Of a stretch of 64,000 nt of DNA, positions 54,640-64,000 are shown piece after piece; position 1 is the stretch's first letter, and each line of letters opens with the position of its first letter. Both the position numbers and the translations under genes were made by a program. The stretch is from Apiospora phragmitis (Eukaryota > Ascomycota > Sordariomycetes > Amphisphaeriales > Apiosporaceae), in contig JAQQWL010000011.1 of the NCBI GenBank assembly GCA_038363925.1, positions 496,001-560,000 of the forward strand, given 5' to 3'. The notes under the pieces were generated by a model that saw nothing but the letters and a program-made list of their open reading frames with translations, was not told the origin of the DNA and searched no databases.

Positions 54640-55377
54640 AGAGTGGACACGCGTTTTCGGTCTGCAAAATCTCCTTCCATTATAGGAACGACATTTGCCA
54701 CGGTCAGCTATTCCTTGGACGCGTGGTTTTCTTCCCGTTTAAATCTCCGAAAATCCTCATCGGGAAAACGTAAGGCTGATAACGAAGGCTGCGGCTGTGC
54801 AAGCACTCGAGCGATCTCGCCCAAATTTGCTGGTTCTTGAGCAGGGTCGCCATCGGGATACTCGTAGCCGCCTGGGAGTACACTAAAATCAATGAGATGC
54901 TGCTGGAAAGTGCGATCGAATAGTGCAGTGCTTTTTGTGCTCGTGGTGTTGGAGCTACGCTTCGTTGGCGATTGCGAGCCGCGCTTTCGTCGCCGGACTG
55001 GCTTGGTTCATGTTGCGGAACTGGTGTTGGACGCGGCAGAAAAAATCAGTGACATAGCGATGTAGCCCTCTGAGGTCTGACAATCCAGGCCTCCTTCTCT
55101 TGAGAAGCGCTTGATTCGGCGCAGACGCGCGGGCGTCGACGTCTGGAGGCACGCCAAGGCGGACTGGAAGAATTGACTGGCCGCAAGCCTCGTTGTGTCA
55201 GGACGGCCATGCGCAGGTGTTTCCGGGTGTTCGACTGCGTTTGTCCGATCCAGTTCGCACAGCGCGCCACGGACGAGCGGGATTTTGCTGAGGTTGTCCC
55301 AGAACGAAGGTGGCGGTCGGCTCGGATGGAGATGCGTCGGCCAATTTCGAGGGTGTCGGTAGACGTTGATCGGTCAT
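54640..55377 (-). pseudogene. DUF7924-like protein, broken
   Basis: Minus strand from ATG 55377 (MTDQRLPTPSKLADASPSEP). The conserved part reads RTFQQHLIDFSVLPGGYEYP, LARVLAQPQPSLSAL-type text and FRRFKREENHASKE, a TAG stop (54708-54710), then LTVANVVPIMEGD. This order matches the start of the fungal DUF7924 domain, but the rest of the domain is missing or scrambled. At least one frame change occurs between the N-terminus and this block. Function of the family is unknown; it is frequent in accessory regions. Confidence 0.55.
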
Positions 55378-55679
55378 GATTCGGGAGTGGGAGCCTGTCT
55401 GCGCTTGCGCGAGCCTGAAGGCAATAACGAACCCATATGGAGGAGCTGCGAGTCGACGGCTGGCTATGTTGAGGGGAAGATTGCCATATTTACTTATGTA
55501 TTCGAACTGGTTCAGTTGCTGCGCGCCGGCACTACGCGGGGGGTGGGTTGGCCCAAACACCCGCAGCCCTGTTGTTACAGGACCTTCACGTCAGAAGTCC
55601 ATTTATTCACAGCCAATGGCAGGAGTCGCTCAAGCCCTTGCAGTGAAACGGGGTCCGTGCATACTAAATATCGCTACTG

Positions 55680-56580
55680 TACAAACACACACACAATTTA
55701 TTGACGCCCAGGCGGCAGAGCCGAAAGGGCAACACTGATCTGCGGCACATTCTTGAATCGCTTGTCACACAAAGCCCTTACATGCCCCATTTTCAGTTGG
55801 TCACCCTATTTCCGTCAGCACATTCCTGTTCGGGATCCCGCGTGTTAGTAGTATTCTCTGGCAAGCCAGCTTGAAGGCGATTATCCAAGTGTCCAGCATC
55901 CTATCCTCGGCAGCTGAAGCGGCGCTTGCTGTGCTTGACACGGGCTGTTAGTATTGGTCGCGTTAGTGAGAGGACTGGTTCGAACGGCCTCCATGCTAGG
56001 AGACCAGAACCTGCCGTCCGATGGTGACTTGCCGCCCAAGTAGAAGGACAAGTTGCTCTGTGCGTGTCTACACTGTAGCATCTCTGTTCGGTGTGCCGTC
56101 CATCTACTGCACCGGAAGAGAAGTGTCCCACCGTCTCTCTCGCTTGTCCGCAGTCGCATTGGTCTCTCGGTGCCGCTCCGATTCAATGGAGATGCGTTCA
56201 ACCGAGCCATCCCCGTTCGGAGCCGGGCCAGGACACTGGCTTCTTTCCACGAGAGGCGGTCGTACAACTTCCGTGTGTGCTTTCCCGGTAGAGCCGTATC
56301 GATTCTTTTGGAGTATCCCCCGACGTGGGCCCGTAGGCTTGTGGTAGACTTCCGTTTGGCCCGCGCAGCACTGAGTATCGTTGACTTTTCTCCCGGTATT
56401 TCTGTATTCGGTGCAACCCCCAGCTGTGTTGTGGTCTTTACCTCCTTCTTCGCACGGTCCATCAGTTCATCTTGCTTGCTTGTCGGCAGCCAGAGGCCAC
56501 TGAAAACCGTGTCCCGGGTAAGAAACCCGTTTCCCACATTTCGTACTTTTCTAATCACATTAGTATTCAACTAATTATAC
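55680..56580 (-). mobile_element. Second Tad1-like LINE, severely 5'-truncated
   Basis: Encodes only the C-terminal end of a LINE ORF: RIDTALPGKHTRKLYDRL, EASVLARLRTGMARLN and LLFRCSRWTAHRTEMLQC, colinear with the larger LINE (KIDAALPGRHTRSLYDSL and so on). The zinc-knuckle cysteines are altered by a frame slip. The 3' end has AATAAA-like sequence and a TG-rich tail at 55680-55700 (plus: ACACACACAATTTATT). A dead-on-arrival insertion. Confidence 0.8.
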
Positions 56581-56939
56581 GACGGCCTCCGCCTTGTTCG
56601 AAGAGGCCGCTGTGCATGTGCCACCCCGCAACCGGCAAGAGGTTGAAACTGTATTCTTCTGCCTGTATCAGGCACGACTGGATATCATCGGGAATGAGGT
56701 TAGCTCATTTTTGAGCCGCCAGGTGCAGGAAGAAGGGAAGGCCAGGGTGCGGGCATGCTGCCCATATCAAGTCGTGCGTCGCAAGGGCCGCGAGAGTAGC
56801 GAGCTGTGGAGAATAGGGAGGAAGCCAAGACGCAGGACAGAGATTATCGAGCTAGGCATCTCATCGGACGATAAATTAACCATATTCTGTTCCCTACACT
56901 TGCGCGCCCATGAAGTTGTGAGCTGAAGACCATAGCACG
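56581..56939. other. Intergenic, no supported gene
   Basis: A plus-strand frame starting MFEEAAVHVPPRNRQEVETV (56594-56926) is open but matches nothing I know. Confidence 0.25.
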
Positions 56940-57420
56940 TGGGATTTCTGCGAGGATATCGGTAGTGTTACCAGTACACCTGCGGGCTGGTAATGGAGAG
57001 GGGATGCTACCAGCGGCAGGTTGGGCTGGCAAAGGGGAAGGGCGCTACCAGCTCCGCTTTGAACTGAACAGGGGAACGGCGTGTTAACCAGTACACTTTG
57101 TGGGCTGGCTAAGGTGTGGGGCGGGGAAGGTCTTGGCTTGCTACCAGTACCGATTCTATACTGGACCAAAACTAGAGATGGTACTAGTACACAAATGGGC
57201 CAGGGACGTTATGCACCGGCGAGCGGCTGATACCTTTACCATGTGGGTTTGTTACCAGTACTCATGTGGAACAGTAAAGCCGTGAGCTGGTGACGAGGTG
57301 AGCCTACTACCAGCTTCATCCTGAACTGGAGAACGCGTATGCCGCTACTAGCTAGGCATGGGGTTGCAAGCGAGAGAAGGGTCGTGAAGGTGAAGAAACA
57401 AGCCCTAGGACTTCAGCTCG
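56940..57420. repeat. Degenerate array of CCAG...CTGG units
   Basis: About nine loose repeats spaced 30-80 bp. Each has TACCAG(TAC) followed 12-20 bp later by CTGG or a variant (at about 56970, 57009, 57048, 57085, 57141, 57181, 57253, 57309, 57346). The two arms are partly complementary, so each unit could form a small hairpin. Confidence 0.5.
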
Positions 57421-57596
57421 ACTGGATCCATGACAAAACTCGGCGACAGTGGTTCAAGTCAATCAATTGGCTCTCCTAGTTACAGTACATACAGACACGG
57501 TCCACCCGTATGAAAGCCACCCCCACCATGCCCCTCACTTTCTGACACCTCCAGAAACAACATTATTAATGCAACAACCAATTGATCAACGCCACC

Positions 57597-59445
57597 ATGT
57601 CGGATTTCGATGAAATTACCGCTGCTGTGTTCGCCGATCGCGGCTTCAACCAGGAGCTGACCCCTCGTAAATAGTACTACCTGTTGGGCTGTCAGGCGGC
57701 TGGGAAAGGTCCGCGTGCGATTACCCGCCCGTCCGGCGTTTCCAGGTTCGCGATCCAGAAGGTCAAGAGAGACTTCACCAAACACCACAACCTTGATAAA
57801 AAGAGACGAAATCTGGATCGTGGCTTCTCTGAGTCCCAAAGAAAGTTTATTATTAACCTCGTAAAAAGAAACCGAAGGGCGACTTACCAGGAGTTACGGA
57901 AGTCTATACCGTTCAATCCATCGAAGAACACAATTAGGCGCGTTGTACGAGAACACCACATACGCCGATGGAAAGCAATCAAAAGGATCCCACTTTCAGA
58001 CGCCGATGCAAGGGCCAGACTCCAATTCGCCCGTTATTGGGTGCGAAATCTCCACGAAATGAAGCAGGTACGTTGACTCGATGTCAAGGGATCAGAAACT
58101 GACGATTTCAGTGCTATTTTAGTGACGAGGCCTCCTGCCAGAATTCCAGCTCATCACCCACCGCCTGGGTTTTCCGATTCCCAAGCGAGAAGTATAAAAA
58201 GGGGTTCGTTAGCCTACGTAACCACGTGAAAGCCGATATTTCAATCATGGTCTGGGCATCGATATACCTGAAAGAAGGCCAAGTGGGCAAGTCTCCTTTG
58301 GTTATTATGCAGAAGGACCCAACGCCAACGTGTAACGTGTAATGAACGGCTATCGGGGTCAAGAAAATCTGTAGACGTACGGGGGTTTATGTTGACTTAG
58401 ACGAGAGAGTACTTGAACGTGCAGAAGGCTCGGCCTTCTGATACAATAAGCAATATCCTCCACTTGATTCAAAGACGTAGTAAGAGTGCAATAGGTCGTC
58501 AAGGCAATGTGCCTCACCAATGTGTTAGATTGATGCTTAGATTGATCGCTGAAGTAGAGAGTGTCTATATGAAATACATAGGAAAGCGTCCATCATTATA
58601 TATCCAGTCCCTCCTTCACCGATCCGGGGTTACTTCGTCACTGCTCACTCGTGATCGGTGTTGCTCAGTGTTGCTCGGTTCTGATCGGTCGGGGTCCACT
58701 GAGCAGCGTACACCATGTTCTTATCTTATCGTCACGTGACCTGCTGGTTCTTGTCCGTCCTTGGCTGGGGCGTCCTGGCTAGTACATTCGTTCTGTCCAT
58801 TCCGTCCCAGTGTGTCGTCGTCATGGTGCTGGTTGGTGAGTCACATTCTCCCGGGGTGGCCTCGGTTATTCCACCAGCTGGTCGTTGTGGGTGAGCTTTG
58901 GAAAGGTTCGTGAGGCGCGGGTTTCGACTGATGCGGCTGGTTGAGTTGGTAAGCGCCGCGGGGCATTATGGCGCCGTTCCGGGGGTGGGTCTGGCCGCAT
59001 GGTTAGGCCAGGTCGTAACATAACGGCCACCAAAGGCGTGGGTTTAATAGCTGGAGTTACAAAATGGCCTTGGAAGAAGGTCTTCTACCGATTTATGACG
59101 AGACCTGCCACTTTCAACAGGATAACGCCCCTATCCATGGATCTGACGAGACCTGGAGGTGGTTTGAAGAGCATAAAATCGCCGTGATTCCCGACTGGCC
59201 ACCACACAGCCCAGATCTCAACCCAATCGAGCATATCTGGGCTCGTTTAAAAGCCATTTTGAAAAGAAAGTTCCCCTCCCTCTGGGAATTGAAAAAAAAA
59301 CGAGGTTGACATAGCATATTTTACCGATTGCTTGCGAGAGGCGTGGGAAGAGATTCCAGAGAGCTTAGTACGGACTCTGATTGGCTTAATGGGGCGCCGA
59401 TTACGTGCAATTGTGCGATCCAGGGGTTGGTATACATGGTACTAA
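57597..59445 (+). pseudogene. Tc1-type transposase, disrupted
   Basis: Starts MSDFDEITAAVFADRGFNQE. A TAG at 57672 interrupts codon 26. Helix-turn-helix region: RPSGVSRFAIQKVKRDF and RATYQELRKSIPFNPSKNTI. A 44-bp intron (58068-58111) joins EMKQ to CYFSDEAS, the first catalytic Asp. The coding region is split by a solo LTR (58331-59020) and resumes with NSWSYKMALEEGLLPIYDE, QQDNAPIH (second Asp) and SPDLNPIEHIWARL (Glu). A frame change occurs at the A9 run near 59293-59301, after which NEVDIAYFTDCLREAW and SRGWYTWY complete the protein. By count, 35 residues separate the last two catalytic residues. Confidence 0.85.
58331..59020. repeat. Solo LTR inserted in the Tc1 transposase
   Basis: 690 bp starting TGTAACGTGTAATG and ending GGTCGTAACA (TG...CA). 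Flanked by caacg (58326-58330) and taacg (59021-59025), an imperfect 5-bp target duplication. Its removal rejoins the transposase coding sequence apart from a small frame offset. No second copy recognised in the window, so the parent family is unknown. Confidence 0.75.
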
Positions 59446-59600
59446 AGTGCATTGATCGGCGTTCAAAAGCATGTAAAAATCGCATTAATTGACTTACTGC
59501 ATGTGCTTACATTACGCGTTAAAGTCTGGCTCATAAATATGTAAAATGCCGATTTGAGGGGGTGGCTTTCATACGGGTGGACCGTCACTGTACAGTACGT

Positions 59601-60496
59601 TATGAAAACTATTGCTGCGTCAAATGTCAAGCTGCATCATCTCGCTGACTGTTCGCCCCCTTTGTTTCTTCAGCACATCCCGGTATGCCTTAAGGAGCCC
59701 GAAAGCCTGCGAAAGGCGTGTCCGTATCCTAACTTGGGGATGCGCGGGAAGGGCTCCCGCGACATGGTCAAGATAGAGTGCCGGATGAAAGGCTACGAAT
59801 ACCAGGCTGGCTCACGTAGGAGTGCATGGCATGGCGGGGTGGCCAACGAGCCATGAACCCGATATATATTTCCACATGTATCGAGACCCCTCGGGAGGCG
59901 TCTGGTTCCGTACATCCCCTCAAAACCAACGAGCAATAGTGTCTGATGTCCAGATCCAGCCGGCCGTGGATCTATTGAAGAGCCGCCAACGCAACGCGCA
60001 GCCCAGTGGTTCGTTGGGGCCTGTCACAATGATGTTGACCACCCCCACCTTGGTAGCCCCTCACCGCGGGAGTCGCGGGGTTGGTTTGGAAGTGTCCCCT
60101 GGGGACACGGTCAGATTCGAGCTCCAGGTTGGAACGCTTACAGCCATTGGCTCGCCGGCATTCGAACCTGGTTACCGTCCCCACTCCAAGCTCGTCGAAA
60201 CAAACGGCGACTACTGAAAGCCACTCACCTGCACTTGGTTCGGCCGCAACTGCGAGCGCCGATTGGACAGGCAGCTCAAATGGAACAATCCGCACCGTGG
60301 GTACGGTCGGCACACCTATCGGCCTCATACCCACGAACAACAGCACGTTCGGCAATGTCTCTTGTATTCGCTCGCCGGCCACTACGGCGGGTCTCACGGT
60401 CACGTCCGATGGAAATCTTCTAAGCCAGCGAGTCTGGTACTACTTTACGGTGTTGGTCATCACAGGCAGTATTTTATGTATTTAGATAGTCAATCT
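59601..60496 (+). other. Region with possible gene remnant
   Basis: Overlapping plus-strand frames at 59822-60217 and 60081-60485 look partly coding. The second is Ser/Thr-rich and ends in a hydrophobic segment (YYFTVLVITGSILCI). They could be pieces of one frame-broken secreted or membrane protein. No family recognised; the 3' end meets the convergent Ulp1-like gene. Confidence 0.25.
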
Positions 60497-63223
60497 CTAG
60501 TTAACTTTCCTCGCTTTTCTCCGTGTCTGTGGCGCCGCGTACGAGTCCCCCCCGGTGCCGCGTTTCCTTTTGCGCTGTTTCGGAGGGTGGTTCTTCTCCG
60601 CTACCACGTTCTCCGCGTCCACGTTCTTCTCCGCGTCCAACGTCTCCGCACCCAGTCCCTCGGACTTCTCTATCAGCATGCACGTATCATTCCCCGAGTC
60701 TCTGTCGTCGCTTGGCACCGGTATCAGCACCTTGCTGTCCCAGGCATTTCGGATGACATGCAAGGCATCGAGCCGCAACTGCAAGGCGTCATGACGACCT
60801 AGGTCCTCGACGGAGCGGCACATCATACGCTTACGAGCGATAGCAACGACGCAGGGACCACAGCTGGTGCCGTCGCTTCGACCCAAAATTCTCTGTCGCA
60901 TCTATCAGTAGGCCGCGCTTATCTCCTGGACGGGCGCACGAACCTGTTCCTTGAATTGAAGATGGGGGAACTCGTCCCTGCAAGCTGCCTGCGAGTTGTC
61001 AGTACCGAATCGGCAGAAAGAATGAATGGACATACTTGAACATCCTCAGCACCATAGTCTCCGGTATCGTAGCAGTAGACATATCGATCAACTTCGTTAA
61101 TCTCAAGCAACACAAAGTGATCATTCCGTAAGTGAAGCGGGAAGAAGCAGACCAAGGGTAGATCTGTTGCTGATGCACTCTTCCACCTCCTGACCTGTTT
61201 AGCAGCCCACTGCAAGGGTTGGGGTAGTGCTGAGCCTGTCTTCCGGTCATGAACCGAAACGGTAAACCCAACGCGCATATATTGCAACTTGTCGGCCAAC
61301 TGCATGCACAGCTGGACTAGGTCTCCACTGAACCATGTCTCTTCCTTGAGTCTTTCGAGGTTGGTAAAGTAGAATCCCCAATTCAAGTCCCTGATCTTGA
61401 TGTAAAGTCGGTCCATGAAACTCGGTTCATTCATCGGCTCTCTGATCGAGTCTCTGACCAACTTTTGAAGGTCACTCACTTCCTGGGAGACAGACTGTGG
61501 TGAGGGCTTTAAGAGACCCCTCTTTAGCAACGCTTGCTCTATGATATTGATGCTTGTTTGTCCCGTCGACACGAACAGGTCGAGCTGTTTCTCGAGTTGC
61601 GTGAGGACGAACATCTTGTTATTGGACTTTCTGAAGGCGGGTATAAACTGCTCCAGCGAAGGTTGTGCTGCCTTGCCAAACGCCCTGCGTAATGTTAGTG
61701 ACAGATCTCCGCGTTGAGACGCACAGCGCCTACCATGTGTGCCTGAACAAGATACCGAAACCGAGTCTCTCGACAAGGTAAGACCACTTTCGACCACGTG
61801 TCAGTTTTTTGTTGACGTATCCACGGCGCTCGGAGGGAAACCTTTTCGTCACGTTCTTTGATGCAGCCTTGTCCAAATTTCGCGTTTTCTTCGAAGGCGC
61901 AAGTGCCAGCTGCTCTTCCTCGATATGCCGAAGTTCAAGCCGCGTTTGGTTTTCGTGCCATCGGAAAAATGCTATCGTCGCCAAGGCGGGAAAGATGGAA
62001 CTCCTATCCCGATCTGTGTCGGTGGCTCCGACCATCCTCACCCACTCTGATCCGTCCGAGTATGTGGTAGTACCTCGCCCTCCCCTTAAAGAGCGCCATA
62101 CGTACTGAATAGTATCCTGGGAACTTCCAGGGACGCTGAAGTTCTTCACTTGTTCGAAGCTTTCGGTAGCGAAATCAATATCCGACTGAGTGACGAGCCT
62201 CCAATAGGGATCTTCCTTAACACTAATAATCGACTGTGCTGGTGTAGTTTCTCGGGTTTCTGTGGGCAGATTCTGAGGGCTGCTGCCCACCAGGGTTGTC
62301 GCAGTGTACTTCGAGGGGGACTCCTGGGGGGTTTGGGGAGTCTGGTGGGGGGCTGCCGACTTGGTTGAACGCGCTGTAACAGGGATATCGTCATCGAGAG
62401 GGGAAAGTTTTGTCCAAAATGGCTCCTGGGAATCGAAGTCAACCAGACCCACAACCGGGTCACAAGAATCGTTTTCGAGCTCGTGTTGCGCTTCCACTCC
62501 TGCTGATAAAGTATCGTCAGGCGCATGTCCAGAAGGAAAGCCGTCTTCCTCGAGTGGCTGACTGTTCCCAATATCGTTCTTGGTCTTGGTTGCGCCGTCC
62601 TCTTCAGTCTCATCTGGGGATTGGCTGTCCTCGATCTCATCCTCAGACGTGCCCTCAGACTGAGTTTCCTCGGGTGGTTGGTAGCCCTCAACCTTCCCCT
62701 CAGGCTCAGAGTGGTTCTCGTCGGGCTCGACTGAGAGAAGGTTGTCTCCACTTTCATCATCCGCCTCAGAGGCATCCTCCTCGAGCGGAACCTGCTCAAC
62801 TTCTTGACTCTCCTCGAGTCTGTCCGGAGCGTCGATGTCAGGCCGACCATCATGGCAGTCTTCGGTATGAGCGTTGCCTTCTGCGAGTAATGATATCTGG
62901 CCCTCTTTGTCTTGGTTTGCAGCATAAAGCTCCTGGCAGCAATGGAGAACCTTTTCGAGTGATGTTTGTAAGTTCTCCCACTCAGAGCTGGGAAAACTCA
63001 ACAACGTCTGCTTAAGTGTGTCGGTATCCTCCGAGAGTTTTATCAGCCTGGTGATGAGCACCGGGTAATCCAATATCGAAGCTACAAGCGCCGCTGCGTT
63101 GGGACCAGTCTGAGTGGGAGTCAAAGGCTTAACTGAGGGTGCTTCAAGTCTGAGATGTTGCTCGGACACCAACGACTGCCGACCGGCCTGCACACATTGC
63201 AGCTGACGAGATGAACGTCTCAT
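60497..63223 (-). CDS. Ulp1/C48-like cysteine protease
   Basis: Minus strand, start ATG 63223 (MRRSSRQLQCV). Exons: 61734-63223, 61036-61684, 60944-60988 and 60497-60892; introns 49, 47 and 51 bp with CTAAC, CTGAC and CTGAT branch sites. Lengths sum to an exact frame of about 859 residues. Residues about 100-330 are a long acidic Ser/Thr/Pro linker. The Ulp1 fold is at about 560-760: WFSGDLVQLCMQLADKLQYM, CFFPLHLRNDHFVLLEIN with catalytic His, YCYDTGDYG with Asp, FPHLQFKEQ, and DGTSCGPCVVAIARKR with Cys. Such enzymes process SUMO or related modifiers; this divergent fungal type is often found in accessory DNA, and its substrate is unknown. The C-terminus is basic and nuclear-like (KQRKRKRGTGG, RRKARKVN). 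Confidence 0.82.
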
Positions 63224-64000
63224 AATTTTTGTGATTAGGGATATAACGAAAGGGTATTCTGATTGTAGCACTTGTTGGAAGTTGGGAAGAAAGTGGTAAA
63301 GATGCTTCTACTTTCGAGTGGGGGATGAATGCCTTCATATAGCCAAAGCACTCCCTGTAGATAGGATGTTATCTTATGACCGACCAGCCTCAGCACACGT
63401 CTGCTGGAAATAACACCCTCCGTCCAGTGAGCTATATAGATTAACCTCGCGATTACGTCGAACCCCCTGAAAATACCCTGGACGGGGACTCTCCAAGAAG
63501 TCATAGGTACCCATAAGCTACACTGATGGCTCCGCGGCGATGACCATCGGCGCGTAGGCTTCGTTCCAAATGATTCCAGGGAAAGCCAACTTCAGACAAG
63601 CTACCTCAGTCAACACTGCCACAAGGTGCATCCCGGATATCCGGAAGACTTCCTAGAATGTCTTCGTAGCTCCCAGTGTCCATCCATGATGTGACTAGGC
63701 GTAATTCCACCAATCAGCCTTTCCATATTGACTTCCCAGGGGGTCGCAGGCTGAGGGCCTGCTTGAAACCTTTGTGGCAAGTTGGCTCTCATGATATCTC
63801 GCTCGTAGATGCCTTGCCGGTGAATCACCAACTCTATGTAGCGCGGGACCACGAGCCAAGCGCTTGCTCACATCCGGGTTTTGACAGCTAAACATTATGC
63901 CGATCCCATGTACGGATGGCTTCGTAGGAGGTCGTCACCGCTAGACAATACCGACTACAGTCACAACTTGTCAGAGCTCATATCATGCAAAAGGCACTGT
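63224..64000. other. Upstream of the Ulp1-like gene, no supported gene
   Basis: Only short overlapping frames on both strands; presumed promoter on the minus strand then unassigned sequence. Confidence 0.3.

Larger units (their letters stand above)
57483..59600 (+). mobile_element. Tc1-type DNA transposon, inactivated and interrupted
   Basis: About 45-bp inverted ends share GGTCCACCCGTATGAAAGCC and then CACCCCC-like sequence (left 57498-57524; right reverse complement 59555-59585). The outermost bases (CAGTACATACAG against TACTGTACAGTG) match loosely, so ends are known to within about 5 bp; TA flanks are present. Contains a broken transposase gene and a 690-bp LTR insertion. Confidence 0.8.

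Overview
The window looks like accessory chromosome sequence from a filamentous ascomycete (Pezizomycotina, probably Sordariomycetes). The grounds are short 44-88 bp introns with GTRWGT donors and CTRAC branch sites, a NUDE gene, a CYP52-type P450, a fungal NLR, fungal FunK1 and Ulp1-like families, and AT-rich transposon graveyards with the TpA-rich, CpA/TpG-poor signature of repeat-induced point mutation (RIP). No identification to species is possible from the sequence alone.

Layout. 1-8.3 kb is an AT-rich block of dead transposons: a Ty1/copia pol relic, its LTR, and two copies of a pogo/Fot-like DNA transposon, one still flanked by terminal inverted repeats and TA duplications. 8.8-14.9 kb has a P450 gene, a hypothetical gene, a tandemly duplicated pair of tRNA-like genes and two broken metabolic genes (SDR fragment, alpha/beta-hydrolase). 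18.8-20.6 kb is NUDE, followed at 22.0 kb by a tRNA-Asp with an intron. 23.1-23.6 kb is a small AT-rich patch with a solo LTR of the same copia family. 26.7-31.3 kb holds a SANT/Myb-domain gene and a dynamin-like GTPase, both with frame breaks at homopolymers. 31.7-36 kb holds relics: a mariner fragment, inverted minisatellite arrays around a FunK1 kinase fragment, and a broken small nuclear-protein gene.

37.4-39.99 kb is an apparently recent DD34E (Tc1/mariner-type) transposon that appears to carry a second, unknown gene tail-to-tail with the transposase. 40.4-44.8 kb is a nucleoside-phosphorylase/NB-ARC/TPR NLR with about 13 nearly identical 126-bp TPR repeats. 45.4-49.3 kb is a Tad1-like LINE. 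50.0-52.2 kb encodes the most unusual protein here: a vWA domain with a glycine-zipper insertion, a papain-like protease domain and a zinc ribbon. It is followed by a small Cys-rich ORF and an atypical kinase. 54.6-59.6 kb is again mobile or broken: a DUF7924-like relic, a second LINE tail, a repeat array, and a Tc1 element split by a solo LTR. 60.5-63.2 kb is a Ulp1-like cysteine protease gene.

How it fits together. The 40-54 kb stretch (NLR, vWA-protease, atypical kinase), bracketed by copies of one MITE-like repeat family, reads as a conflict/immunity-type accessory island. That interpretation is inference. Several conserved genes (dynamin, NUDE, NLR, Myb) break frame by single-base length changes, often in short G/C or A runs, which points to assembly or consensus indels as much as to true decay. 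A separate set of lesions are TAG nonsense codons, mostly at CAG-like positions, which fits C-to-T mutation of RIP type.
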